A stretch of 64,000 nt of DNA, taken from the NCBI RefSeq assembly GCF_900089585.1, contig NZ_FLRH01000004.1, positions 1,543,001 to 1,607,000 of the forward strand. The letters are read 5' to 3'. Below, in pieces: positions 32,401 through 44,252 of the stretch. The DNA comes from Micromonospora sediminicola. GTDB lineage: Bacteria > Actinomycetota > Actinomycetes > Mycobacteriales > Micromonosporaceae. A model generated the notes under the pieces. That model made no database searches and was not told the origin of the DNA. It was given only the letters and a program-made list of their open reading frames with translations. The position numbers were made by a program, and so were the translations under genes. How positions within the stretch are numbered: the first letter of the stretch is position 1; the number at the start of each line of letters is the position of its first letter.

Positions 32401-35400
32401 GCTCGCCCAGGACGTCGGAGAGGAGCTGACCGCACCACTCCAGCAGCGCCTGGTCGCGCAGCGGCTCGCCGCCGATCCGGCGGGTGCTCGGTCGCGGCAC
32501 GCTGACCTGGTCGAGCGCCTGCTTGTAGACCGAGTCCGGGTGGTAGCGCTTGAGCCGCATCTGCTTCGAGTCGGGCAGCGGCAGCGGACCGAACCGGATG
32601 TGCTTGCCCTGCATCGACACGTCGGTGAGGCCGTAGCGGCGGGCCAGCAGCCGGAACCGCGCCACCGCCACCAGGTTCTGCACCGGCGCGGGCGGCTCGC
32701 CGTAGCGGTCGGTCATCTCGGCGACCACCTCGCGCAGCCGCTCGGAGTCGCGCGCCTCGGCGAGTTTGCGGTACATCTCCAGCCGCAGGCGCTCCACCGC
32801 CACGTAGTCGTGCGGCAGGTGCGCGTCGATCGGCAGGTCGACCTTGACCTCGGTCTCCTCCTCCGTGCTCTCGCCCTTGAAGGCGGACACGGCCTCGCCG
32901 ACCATCCGGACGTACAGGTCGAAGCCGACGCCCTCGATGTGGCCGGACTGCTCGCCGCCGAGCAGGTTGCCGGCGCCCCGGATCTCCAGGTCCTTCATCG
33001 CCACGTACATGCCGGCGCCCAGCTCGGTGTGCTGCGCGATGGTGGCCAGCCGCTCGTGCGCGTTCTCCGTCAGCGGCTTGTCCGCCGGGTAGAGGAAGTA
33101 GGCGTAGGCCCGCTCCCGGCCCCGGCCGACCCGGCCCCGGATCTGGTGCAGCTGGGCCAGGCCGAGCAGGTCGGCGCGCTCGACGATCAGCGTGTTGGCG
33201 TTGGGGATGTCGATGCCGGACTCGACGATCGTGGTGCAGACGAGGACGTCGAACTCCTTCTCCCAGAAGCCGACCATCACCTTCTCCAGCGCCTCCTCGC
33301 CCATCTGGCCGTGCGCCACCGCCACCCGGGCCTCGGGCACCAGCTCGCGGAGCCGGCGGGCCGCCCGGTCGATCGACTCGACCCGGTTGTGCAGGTAGAA
33401 GACCTGCCCGTCGCGCAGCAGCTCACGGTGGATGGAGGCGGCCACCTGCCGGTCGTCGTACGCCCCGACGAACGTCAGCACCGGGTGCCGCTCCTCCGGC
33501 GGGGTGGCGATGGTGGACATCTCCCGGATGCCGGTGATCGCCATCTCCAGCGTCCGGGGGATCGGGGTGGCCGACATGGCGAGCACGTCGACCGAGGCGC
33601 GCAGCGTCTTCAGGTGCTCCTTGTGCTCGACGCCGAAGCGCTGCTCCTCGTCGATGATGACCAGCCCGAGCTGCTTGAACCGGGTGGCCGCCTGGAGCAG
33701 CCGGTGGGTGCCGATGACGATGTCGACGCTGCCGTCGGCGACCATCTCCAGCGTCCGCTCGGACTCCTTCGGGGTCTGGAACCGGGAGAGCTGCCGGATG
33801 TTGACCGGGAACTGGCTCATCCGCTCGGCGAACGTGTTGTAGTGCTGCTGCACCAGCAGGGTGGTGGGCACCAGCACCGCCACCTGCTTGCCGTCCTGCA
33901 CCGCCTTGAACGCCGCCCGGACCGCGATCTCGGTCTTGCCGTAGCCCACGTCGCCGCAGATCAGCCGGTCCATCGGGACGGTCTGCTCCATGTCCCGCTT
34001 GACCTCCTCGATGGCGGCCATCTGGTCCGGCGTCTCCTGCCAGGGGAACGCGTCCTCCAGCTCCCGCTGCCAGGGGGTGTCCGGACCGAAGTTGTGCCCC
34101 TTGGACGCCTTGCGCGCGGCGTAGAGCTGGATCAGCTGGGCGGCGATCTCGCGGACCGCCTTGCGCGCCCGGGCCTTGGACTTCTGCCAGTCCGAGCCGC
34201 CCATCTTGTGCAGCGTGGGCTGCTCGCCGCCGACGTAGCGGGAGAGCTGGTCGAGCTGGTCGGTGGGGACGAAGAGGCGGTCGCCGGGCTGGCCGCGCTT
34301 GCTCGCCGCGTACTCGATGACCAGGTATTCGCGGCTGGCGCCGTTGACCGTGCGCTGCACCAGCTCGACGTAGCGGCCGATGCCGTGCTGCTCGTGCACC
34401 ACGAAGTCGCCGGCCTTCAGCTCCAGCGGGTCGATGGTGTTGCGTCGCCGGCTGGGCATCTTGCGCATGTCGCGGGTGGAGGTGCCCCGGCCGCCGGTGA
34501 CGTCGTCGCCGGTCAGCAGCACGAACTTCGACGCCTCGTCGACGAACCCGGCGGTCAGGCAGCCGCAGGAGACGAGCACCTCGCCCGGGGCGGGCGCGGC
34601 GGGCACCTCCTCGGTGAGCCGGGCGCCGAGGCCGGCGTCGCGGAGCACCTCGACGGCCCGCTGGGCGGGGCCGTGGCCCTCGAAGACCAGCGCGATCGAC
34701 CAGCCCTCACCGGCCCAGCGCTTCAGGTCGTCGACCACCCGGGCGGTCTCGCCGTGGTAGAGCGGGGCGGGCTGGGCGGCCAGGGTCACCGCGATGGCGT
34801 CGTCCGGGGTGACGTCGACCTCCGTCGGCGCGTCCTCCCAGGGCTGCCGGGCCGGCGCCGCGTCGGCCTCGATCAGACCGAACGGGGCGAGCGTCCACCA
34901 GGGCTGGCCCAGGGCGCGGGCCGCCGTGCGTACCTCGGCCAGGGTCTTGAAGGCGGCGGCGCCGAGGTCGACCGGGGCCTGGCCGCCGACGGCGGCCGCG
35001 GCCCAGCTGGCCTGGAGGAACTCCTCCGAGGTACGGACCAGGTCGTGCGCCCGGGTGCGGATCCGCTCCGGGTCGCAGAGCAGCAGGTGGGTGCCGGCCG
35101 GCATGCAGTCGACCAGCAACTCCAGCGCGTCGGCGCCGATCAGGGCCGGGGCCAGCGACTCCATCCCCTCGACCGGGATGCCCTCGGCCAGCTTGTCCAG
35201 GATCTCGGCCAGCTCGGGATGCTCGGTGGCGAGCGCGGCGGCCCGCTTCCGGACCGACGGGGTGAGCAGCAGCTCCCGGCACGGCGGCGCCCACAGCTGC
35301 GCGACCCCCTCGATGGTGCGCTGGTCGGCGACGGCGAAGGTGCGGATCTCCTCCACCTCGTCGCCCCAGAACTCGACCCGGGACGGGTGCTCGTCGGTGG

Positions 35401-36007
35401 GCGGGAAGACGTCCAGGATCCCGCCGCGCACCGCGAACTCGCCGCGCTTGGTGACCAGGTCGACCCGGGCGTACGCCATGTCGGTGAGCCGGCGCGCGAC
35501 CTCCTCCAGGTCGGCCTCGTCGCCCGCGGCGAGCTGCACCGGTTCGAGGTCGCCGAGGCCCTTGAGCTGCGGCTGGAGCAGCGACCGCACCGGTGCCACG
35601 ACCACCCGCAGCGGCCCGGTGCGCCCGTGCGCGTCGGCCGAGGCGGGGTGGGCCAGCCGGCGCAGCACCGCGAGCCGCCGCCCGACCGTGTCGGAGCGGG
35701 GCGAGAGCCGCTCGTGCGGCAGCGTCTCCCAGGACGGAAAGACCGCCACCTGCTCCGGCGGCAGCAGGCTGCCCAGCGCGGAGGCCAGGTCGTCGGCCTC
35801 GCGGGTGGTGGCGGTGACCGCGAGCACCGGCCGGCCCGCGCCGCCGGCCGGCTCGTCGGCGGCGACGGCGGCCACCGCGAACGGGCGCAGCGCGGCGGGG
35901 GCGGTGAGGTCGAGGCCGTCGACCCGGGCGGCACCGGAGCGCGCCAGGTCACGCGCCCGGGCCAGCCCGGGGTCGGCCAGGGCGGCGGAGAAGAGTCCGG
36001 TGAGCAT
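32351..36007 (-). CDS. mfd: Transcription-repair coupling factor Mfd
   Basis: Mfd displaces RNA polymerase stalled at lesions and recruits UvrA. The 1218-residue protein has the UvrB-like N-terminal region, the CarD-like RNA polymerase interaction domain (LKAGDFVVHEQHGIGRYVEL region, near 500), a superfamily 2 motor with Walker A GDVGYGKTEIA and DEEQRFG, the TRG motif region, and the C-terminal TRCF domain. Length is normal. Its last 16 codons lie in one copy of a 60-bp tandem duplication. It heads the run mfd-lipoprotein-mazG. Confidence 0.97.
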   Translation of the reverse strand: MLTGLFSAALADPGLARARDLARSGAARVDGLDLTAPAALRPFAVAAVAADEPAGGAGRPVLAVTATTREADDLASALGSLLPPEQVAVFPSWETLPHERLSPRSDTVGRRLAVLRRLAHPASADAHGRTGPLRVVVAPVRSLLQPQLKGLGDLEPVQLAAGDEADLEEVARRLTDMAYARVDLVTKRGEFAVRGGILDVFPPTDEHPSRVEFWGDEVEEIRTFAVADQRTIEGVAQLWAPPCRELLLTPSVRKRAAALATEHPELAEILDKLAEGIPVEGMESLAPALIGADALELLVDCMPAGTHLLLCDPERIRTRAHDLVRTSEEFLQASWAAAAVGGQAPVDLGAAAFKTLAEVRTAARALGQPWWTLAPFGLIEADAAPARQPWEDAPTEVDVTPDDAIAVTLAAQPAPLYHGETARVVDDLKRWAGEGWSIALVFEGHGPAQRAVEVLRDAGLGARLTEEVPAAPAPGEVLVSCGCLTAGFVDEASKFVLLTGDDVTGGRGTSTRDMRKMPSRRRNTIDPLELKAGDFVVHEQHGIGRYVELVQRTVNGASREYLVIEYAASKRGQPGDRLFVPTDQLDQLSRYVGGEQPTLHKMGGSDWQKSKARARKAVREIAAQLIQLYAARKASKGHNFGPDTPWQRELEDAFPWQETPDQMAAIEEVKRDMEQTVPMDRLICGDVGYGKTEIAVRAAFKAVQDGKQVAVLVPTTLLVQQHYNTFAERMSQFPVNIRQLSRFQTPKESERTLEMVADGSVDIVIGTHRLLQAATRFKQLGLVIIDEEQRFGVEHKEHLKTLRASVDVLAMSATPIPRTLEMAITGIREMSTIATPPEERHPVLTFVGAYDDRQVAASIHRELLRDGQVFYLHNRVESIDRAARRLRELVPEARVAVAHGQMGEEALEKVMVGFWEKEFDVLVCTTIVESGIDIPNANTLIVERADLLGLAQLHQIRGRVGRGRERAYAYFLYPADKPLTENAHERLATIAQHTELGAGMYVAMKDLEIRGAGNLLGGEQSGHIEGVGFDLYVRMVGEAVSAFKGESTEEETEVKVDLPIDAHLPHDYVAVERLRLEMYRKLAEARDSERLREVVAEMTDRYGEPPAPVQNLVAVARFRLLARRYGLTDVSMQGKHIRFGPLPLPDSKQMRLKRYHPDSVYKQALDQVSVPRPSTRRIGGEPLRDQALLEWCGQLLSDVLGEPEELAGSASPAVASGR

Positions 36008-36138
36008 CAGTGATCACTTCCAGCGGCTCGACACGACGAGGACCCCGCGTCCAGCCGGACGGGGGGTGCACCTGTCGAGACTATCCCGCGCCGGGGACAA
36101 TCTCCGGTGGCACCGCGTAGGCCGGAAGGGGAGGGGCA

Positions 36139-37053
36139 ATGCCGGAACAGGTCGGTAGTGATCCCCGGACCCGAACCACGCCGGGCCGCTGGCGGGTCCT
36201 CGGGGTCGCCCCCGGCATGCTGCTCTACCAGGTGCGGTGCGTGGTCGAGGACCCCGGCTGGCACGGGCCCGCGCGGGACCTGGGGCACCGGGTCTTCCTC
36301 GGCCGCTCGGGGGTCTCCCTGCGCCGGCTCAACGGCCAGCTCAGCGTGGTGGACGCCACCTCGGTCCTGCTCACCCGCCCCGGCGACGAGATGTACGCCG
36401 CGCACCCGCTGGGTGACGGCGACGTCTACACCTGTCTGGAGCTGTCCCCGGAACTGCTCGGCGAACGGCCGGACACCGACCGGTGGCTGGGCCGGCGCGG
36501 CTGGGACGGCAGCGTCGACGAGCGGCTCGACCTGGAGCACCGGATGCTGGTGGCCCGCGCGGCGGCCGGGCTGGACCGGTTCGAGTTCACCGAGCGGGTG
36601 CACCGCTTCCTGGGCCGGCTGCTGGCGGCCAGCCCGGTCGGCGCGGGCGAGCCGGGAGCCGAGATCGAACGGGCGGTCCGACGCCGACCGGCCACGCTCG
36701 CCGCGCACCGCCGGCTGGCCGACCGGGCGCGCGAGGTGCTGGCCGCCTCGGACTCCCGGCTCGGACTGACCGACGTCGCCGCCCAGGTGGGCTGCTCACC
36801 GCACCACCTGAGCCGGGTGTTCCAGCGGGTCACCGGGCAGAGCCTCACCGCATACCGGAACCGGCTGCGGGTCCGCTCCCTGCTGGACGTGCTGGCCGAC
36901 GGCGACGGCCCGCCGCTGGGCGAGGTCGCCGCCACGTACGGCTTCGCGGACCAGGCGCACCTGACCCGGGTGGTCCGGGAGCAGGTGGGGCACCCGCCGG
37001 CCCGGCTGCGCCGGCTCTTCGCCGCCGGCGAGGCCGACCTGGACGCCGCCTGA
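36139..37053 (+). CDS. AraC-family transcriptional regulator
   Basis: The 304-residue protein has an N-terminal cupin-like sensing part (STP-rich, residues 20-120) and a C-terminal double helix-turn-helix: LTDVAAQVGCSPHHLSRVFQRVTG and GEVAATYGFADQAHLTRVVREQVG regions. GGAGGGG precedes the ATG. It is divergent from mfd (131-bp gap), and the following cyclase-family gene, 262 bp downstream, could be a target. An inverted TTCTT-C-AAGAA at 37080-37090 just past its stop is the only motif I noted in the gap 37054-37315. Confidence 0.88.
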   Translation: MPEQVGSDPRTRTTPGRWRVLGVAPGMLLYQVRCVVEDPGWHGPARDLGHRVFLGRSGVSLRRLNGQLSVVDATSVLLTRPGDEMYAAHPLGDGDVYTCLELSPELLGERPDTDRWLGRRGWDGSVDERLDLEHRMLVARAAAGLDRFEFTERVHRFLGRLLAASPVGAGEPGAEIERAVRRRPATLAAHRRLADRAREVLAASDSRLGLTDVAAQVGCSPHHLSRVFQRVTGQSLTAYRNRLRVRSLLDVLADGDGPPLGEVAATYGFADQAHLTRVVREQVGHPPARLRRLFAAGEADLDAA

Positions 37054-37315
37054 ACGTTCGCTCGACGATCCGAGCAAGATTCTTCAAGAACCGCCCGGTC
37101 GGGTCCGGCGAGGATGGATCCCGTCAGCCCGGCCCGGGTCGCCATGGGGAGATGGCGACCCGGCCAGGGGTACGCGGGCCTGTTCGGGGAGGCCCGACAC
37201 CCGAAGCCGGTCCTGCGCCGCCGGTTCACGGCGTGCCGCGGAGGTGCCGCACTCCCCCCTGCGGCACCTCCCCCATGATCTTGACCGGGGCGCCTCGACA
37301 TGGTGCGGTGGAGGC

Positions 37316-38227
37316 ATGACGGGGGAATACCGGGCGGTCTTCGACGCCGAGGTCCGCTTCGCCAACGGCGGTGGGCTGCGTACCGAGGGGTTCCGGCTGG
37401 ACGTGCCGGGCCCGGGGATCACCGACGACGAGTTGGCGGCGCTGCTCGTGCGGCACCTCGGGCTGCTCATGGTCGGCGAGGTGCGGATCAGCAACCGGAC
37501 CGTGGTGGAGGAGCCGCACAAGGGCGGACGTGGCGTCGCCGCCGCGGCCCCCGGCGGGCGACGCCTGGTCGAGCTGAGCCACGAGATCACCGACGGCCTG
37601 GTCACGCTGCCCGGCTGGCCGGGGCCGCGGATCACCGACTGGCTGACCCGGGAGGCGTCCCGGGAGCGGTACGCGCCGGGCGTCGAGTTCCACGTCGCGC
37701 GGATCGACATGATCGCCAACACCGGCACCTACGTCGACACGCCGTCGCACCGCTGGGCCGACGGGCCCGACCTGACCGGGATCCCGCTGGACCGGCTGGC
37801 CGACCTGCCCGGCCTGGTGGTGCGCGTCCCGGCCGGCACCCGGGCGGTGGACCGGCTGCTCCTCGCCCCCTACGAGGTCACCGGGCGGGCGGTGCTGCTG
37901 GACACCGGCTGGGACGCGCACTTCGGCACCGACGCGTACGCCGGCCCGCTGGCGCCCTACCTGACCGCCGACGGCGCCGACTGGCTGGTCGAGGCCGGCG
38001 CGGCGCTGGTCGGCATCGACTCGATCAACATCGACGACATGACCCCGGCGGCGGCCGGCGAACGACCGGCGCACAGCGCCCTGCTGGCCGCCGGCATCCC
38101 GATCGTGGAGCACCTGACCGGCCTGGGCGCGCTGCCGCCGACCGGATTCCGGTTCACCGCCGCCCCGCCGAGGGTGGCCGGCATGGGCACCTTCCCGGTC
38201 CGCGCCTTCGCCGTCCTCGACGACTGA
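37316..38227 (+). CDS. Cyclase family protein (kynurenine formamidase-like) with extra N-terminal domain
   Basis: The 303-residue product has about 80 N-terminal residues not typical of the family, then a cyclase/KynB-like domain starting at RRLVELSHEITDGLVTLPGWPG. The metal-binding motif usually HTGTHxDxPxH reads N135-TGT-Y139-V-D141-TPS-H145: two of the histidines are replaced while Asp and the last His remain. It may therefore bind metal differently or have another activity. GGTGGAGG precedes the ATG. Whether it acts as formamidase is unproven. Confidence 0.8.
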   Translation: MTGEYRAVFDAEVRFANGGGLRTEGFRLDVPGPGITDDELAALLVRHLGLLMVGEVRISNRTVVEEPHKGGRGVAAAAPGGRRLVELSHEITDGLVTLPGWPGPRITDWLTREASRERYAPGVEFHVARIDMIANTGTYVDTPSHRWADGPDLTGIPLDRLADLPGLVVRVPAGTRAVDRLLLAPYEVTGRAVLLDTGWDAHFGTDAYAGPLAPYLTADGADWLVEAGAALVGIDSINIDDMTPAAAGERPAHSALLAAGIPIVEHLTGLGALPPTGFRFTAAPPRVAGMGTFPVRAFAVLDD

Positions 38228-38249
38228 CCCGGCCGGAGCGGGGCCGGCG

Positions 38250-39290
38250 TCAGTAGCGGACCGCGATGCGGCGTTCGACCGCGTCCACCCGGATCTCCCC
38301 GCCGTACGGCACGATCAGTTGCGGGTCGGTGTGACCCAGGTCGACGTCGAAGACCACCACCGGGTCGTCGGCGTACGGCCCGACCGCCCGCAGGATCGCC
38401 GCCCGCTGCTCCTCGGCCCAGGCCATCCGCTCCGGGACCGACAGTCGGCGGTCGAAGTTCCACGCCTTGGCGCGGCCGACCACGATCGCCGGGCAGCCGG
38501 CGAGCAGCCCGCGCTCGCCCAGGTTCCGCACCATCCGGAAGACCTCCTCGGCCGGCGGCATCTCCTCCGAGGTCTCCACGAGCAGCACCGAGCCGGCCAG
38601 CTCGGCGGCGGACGGGATCCGGTCGGCGGCGGCCAACCAGTGCACGATCTCCAGGTTGCCGCCCCAGGTCCGGCCCGTCACGACCCGATCCGGCCCGTGC
38701 CAGCGCCAGCCCTCGCCCGGGAGCATCGGCGGCTCCTCGGTCAACGTCCGCGGGTCGCCCCAGTCGAGCGTCTCGTCGCCCCAGTCGGCGGCCGGGGCCA
38801 GGTCGTACCAGCCGGAGGTGAACAGCGCGGCGCGCAGCGAGTCGAGCGTCAGCGGGTGCGGGCTGCCCGGCCGGCCGAGGTGCACCAGCACCGAGCCGCC
38901 GTGGTAGGCGACGATTCCCAGCCTGTGCAGGTGGTTGAGCACGTTGGTGTTGTCGGAGTAGCCGAAGTAGGGCTTCGGGTTGGCCCGGATCACCTCGTCG
39001 TCGAGGAACGGGGTGACCGTGATCAGGTCGTCCCCGCCGATGGTGGCGAGCACCGCGGTGATCGTCGGGTCCGCGAACGCGGCGGTCAGGTCCCGGGCCC
39101 GGTCCCGGGGGTCGGCGCCCATCCGCCGGGTGGTCGGATATTCCACCGGCTCCAGCCCCAGCTCGTCGCGGAGCCGGCGCAGGCCCAGCTCGTACACGTG
39201 CGGGAAGAGGCCCGGCAGGCCGGCGGAGGGTGAGACGACGGCGACCCGGTCGCCCGGCTTCGGCTTGGTGGGATAGCGCGGCGGCGTCAT
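38250..39290 (-). CDS. LD-carboxypeptidase family protein (peptidase S66)
   Basis: The 346-residue serine peptidase belongs to S66, which cleaves L,D bonds in murein tetrapeptides or, in the MccF branch, microcin-type acyl adenylates. The nucleophile is S112 in YFGYSDNTN; the catalytic His is near the C-terminus in DLGHTDPQ. The extended sequence with DWGDPRTLTE and WGGNLEI loops fits the MccF-like branch better than cell-wall LdcA. There is no signal peptide. ATG at 39290 follows a TAGCGT -10 box by 7 nt. Confidence 0.85.
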   Translation of the reverse strand: MTPPRYPTKPKPGDRVAVVSPSAGLPGLFPHVYELGLRRLRDELGLEPVEYPTTRRMGADPRDRARDLTAAFADPTITAVLATIGGDDLITVTPFLDDEVIRANPKPYFGYSDNTNVLNHLHRLGIVAYHGGSVLVHLGRPGSPHPLTLDSLRAALFTSGWYDLAPAADWGDETLDWGDPRTLTEEPPMLPGEGWRWHGPDRVVTGRTWGGNLEIVHWLAAADRIPSAAELAGSVLLVETSEEMPPAEEVFRMVRNLGERGLLAGCPAIVVGRAKAWNFDRRLSVPERMAWAEEQRAAILRAVGPYADDPVVVFDVDLGHTDPQLIVPYGGEIRVDAVERRIAVRY

Positions 39291-39297
39291 GATCCGA

Positions 39298-39303
39298 ACG
39301 CTA
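39298..39303 (-). promoter_or_regulatory. Leaderless -10 box of the S66 peptidase gene
   Basis: TAGCGT on the minus strand is 7 nt before the ATG at 39290. Confidence 0.5.
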
Positions 39304-39363
39304 TCGGCCGGCACCAGCGATTTCCGCCCGGCGAAACGCCACGAGCCGGGCATATGCCGGCAA

Positions 39364-39369
39364 TAGGCT
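39364..39369 (+). promoter_or_regulatory. Leaderless -10 box of the DUF3533-like gene
   Basis: TAGGCT lies 6 nt before the GTG at 39376. It is divergent from the S66 promoter 60 nt away. Confidence 0.5.
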
Positions 39370-39375
39370 GAGCCC

Positions 39376-40413
39376 GTGGACGACGAGGCGGAGCTGCGTA
39401 CCCGGGACTGGCTGCCCCGCACGGCGGCGCTGGTCCTCGGCACCCTGGCGCTGGCCAGCGCGTTCATCGCCGCCTACGTCGGCGCGTTGCACAAGCCGGA
39501 CCCGAAGGACGTGCCGGTCGCCGTGGTGACGACCGACCAGCAGGCGCAGGCCGTGATGTCGGCCGTCCGCGCCCGCACCGACATCGTCAAACCCGTCGGG
39601 TACGACAGCCGGGAACGTGCCGACGACGGCCTCAACGACCGCTCGGTGTACGCCGTGCTCGGCTCCGCCCCGGGCGGCGGCCTGACCCTGGCCACGGCCA
39701 GCGCCGGCGCGCCCGCCGCCACCGAACTCGTCACCGAGGTGTTCACCGAGGCGGCCCGGCAGGCCGGCGTGCCGCTGGCGGTCACCGACGAGGTGCCGGT
39801 CTCCGGCGGCGACCCGCGCGGCCTGGTCCCGTTCTACCTGGCGGTCGGCGTGGTCCTCGGCGGCTACCTGGCCTCCACGGCGCTGGGCATCTCGCTCGGC
39901 ACCAGCCCGGGCAGCCTGCGCCGGGCCGGGTTGCGGATCGCCACGCTCGCCGTCCACTCCGTCCTGCTCGGCGTCATCGGGGCGGTGCTGGTCGGGCCCG
40001 TGCTGGACGTCTTCCCGCACGACGTGGGCACGATCGCGGTGGTGGGCGCGCTCGCCGCGTTCGCCGCCGGGATGGTCGCGTCGGCCGTGCAGGCGTGGCT
40101 CGGGCTGCTCGGCACCGGCATCGTGATCCTGCTGCTGGTGGTGCTCGGCAACCCCGGCTCCGGGGGCATCTACGCGCCCGAGTTCCTGCCGCCGTTCCTG
40201 CGCGGGATGCACCGCTGGAACGTCCCCGGGCTCGCCACCGACCTGCTCAAGTCGGCGATCTACTTCGACTGGCGGGGCGGCGGCTGGGCACTGACCGGGC
40301 TGCTGGTCTGGGTGGTCGCCGGCCTGGCCGGTCTGCTCACCGCCACGATGTTCCGGGCCCGCCGACGCGCCGCGCGGACCGGTTCGGGACGGCACGCCGC
40401 GGCCGAGCGCTGA
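39376..40413 (+). CDS. DUF3533/YhgE-like membrane protein
   Basis: The 345-residue protein has an N-terminal helix (about 15-37), an extracytoplasmic domain of about 110 residues containing VPVAVVTTDQQAQAV, and five C-terminal helices, the layout of YhgE/Pip and ABC-2-type permease relatives. No ATPase partner is adjacent. Family members export or organise envelope components; the role here is unknown. The GTG start is supported by the leaderless -10 box. Confidence 0.78.
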   Translation: MDDEAELRTRDWLPRTAALVLGTLALASAFIAAYVGALHKPDPKDVPVAVVTTDQQAQAVMSAVRARTDIVKPVGYDSRERADDGLNDRSVYAVLGSAPGGGLTLATASAGAPAATELVTEVFTEAARQAGVPLAVTDEVPVSGGDPRGLVPFYLAVGVVLGGYLASTALGISLGTSPGSLRRAGLRIATLAVHSVLLGVIGAVLVGPVLDVFPHDVGTIAVVGALAAFAAGMVASAVQAWLGLLGTGIVILLLVVLGNPGSGGIYAPEFLPPFLRGMHRWNVPGLATDLLKSAIYFDWRGGGWALTGLLVWVVAGLAGLLTATMFRARRRAARTGSGRHAAAER

Positions 40414-40537
40414 CCTGCCGGCCCGTCCCAGAGTGCAGATCATCACGCCGTCCCCCTCCTGCCGTCGGGGCCCACGCGGATACCATCCAGGGGAGTCGGA
40501 CAGCGCTGTCCTTCGTCCTCGCGTAAGGAGCGCAACC

Positions 40538-43324
<2,787 letters not shown>

Positions 43325-43333
43325 GGTGTAAGG

Positions 43334-43375
43334 AAGGGCCCCCTCTTAACGCCTCGTGCATAAGAGGGGGCCCTT
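43334..43375. terminator. Repeat-derived terminator after ppc
   Basis: AAGGGCCCCCTCTTA (43334-43348) and 43361-43375 are perfect 15-bp inverted copies around a 12-nt loop, followed by TTTTAA on the plus strand. It belongs to the GGGCCC repeat family. It lies between convergent ppc and the glycine-tailed gene. Confidence 0.85.
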
Positions 43376-43405
43376 TTTAACCACGCGCTCGGCGCGCGGC
43401 ACGCG

Positions 43406-44197
43406 CTACCAGTCGCCGCCGCCGAAATCTCCGCCGCCGAAGTCGCCACCGCCGAAGTCCCCGCCACCGCCGAAGTCGCCTCCGGCGTAGTCACCACCGC
43501 CGCCCATATCCCCACCGCCCATGTCGCCGCCCTGGTCGCCGAAGTCCTGACCGTCGCCGAAGCCTTCCTGGTAGCCGGCGTCGTACCCGGGGTCGGCGAA
43601 CGCGGGCGAGAAGAGCGCGTCCGCGATCAGCATGCCGCCGAGCACGCCGGCGCCCGCTCCGAGCGCGGTCTTCCACCACGGCGTCGAGTACCAGCCGGCC
43701 GGCACCGGCCGGCCCTGCATGTGGCCGCCGGGGTAGTAGTAGGGCGTCCGGTTCCCCGGCTGCGGGCCGGCGCGGAACGTCTGGCCCTGCACGTCGACCT
43801 CGCGCTCCTTGGTGAGCATGCCGGCGCCGCGGGCGGCGGCCAGCGGCGGCAGCTCCGGGCCCGGGTCGATGCCCATCGCCGTCCGCGCCGCCCGGATGTA
43901 CGCCAGCCCCTCCAGCGCGGTCTCCCGGGCCAGCGCGAACTGGTGCGGGGTGCGCGCCTGCTCCAGCTGCGAGCCGGCCGCGTTGTACCGCTCACCGGCG
44001 TCGGCGAGCGCCTGCCGGACCGCCGGGGCGTCGCCGTGCAGGTTCATCAGCTGACCGCCCAGCCGCTCGTACCAGCGCTGCGCCTCGGCGCGGGCGTCCG
44101 CCATCTCGTCGGCCCGCCGGGACCTGCTCCCCCACCGCCAGAACACCAGCGCACCTCCGAGCATCACGATCAGGAACACCCACAGGGCAACTTCCAT
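43406..44197 (-). CDS. Membrane protein with glycine-rich tail
   Basis: The 263-residue protein has an N-terminal membrane helix (about 3-22), a helical region to about residue 120, a second hydrophobic segment (about 180-200), and a low-complexity C-terminus of repeated GGGDF units ending GGGDW. Such tails occur in some secreted or surface proteins but I do not recognise the family. ATG at 44197 follows the -10 box TACGTT by 7 nt. It is divergent from rmuC. Confidence 0.8.
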   Translation of the reverse strand: MEVALWVFLIVMLGGALVFWRWGSRSRRADEMADARAEAQRWYERLGGQLMNLHGDAPAVRQALADAGERYNAAGSQLEQARTPHQFALARETALEGLAYIRAARTAMGIDPGPELPPLAAARGAGMLTKEREVDVQGQTFRAGPQPGNRTPYYYPGGHMQGRPVPAGWYSTPWWKTALGAGAGVLGGMLIADALFSPAFADPGYDAGYQEGFGDGQDFGDQGGDMGGGDMGGGGDYAGGDFGGGGDFGGGDFGGGDFGGGDW

Positions 44198-44204
44198 GAC
44201 CTCG

Positions 44205-44210
44205 AACGTA
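44205..44210 (-). promoter_or_regulatory. Leaderless -10 box of the glycine-tailed gene
   Basis: TACGTT on the minus strand lies 7 nt before the ATG at 44197. Confidence 0.45.
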
Positions 44211-44252
44211 CCCAGCGCGCGCACGTCGTACCCGTTTGGCAAGCTTTCTGCC

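Noticed and set aside
32228..36013. Very long plus-strand open frame opposite mfd
   Set aside because: It lies wholly antisense to a gene with clear Mfd motifs; long antisense frames are expected at this GC content and its product is low-complexity Arg/Gly/Leu.
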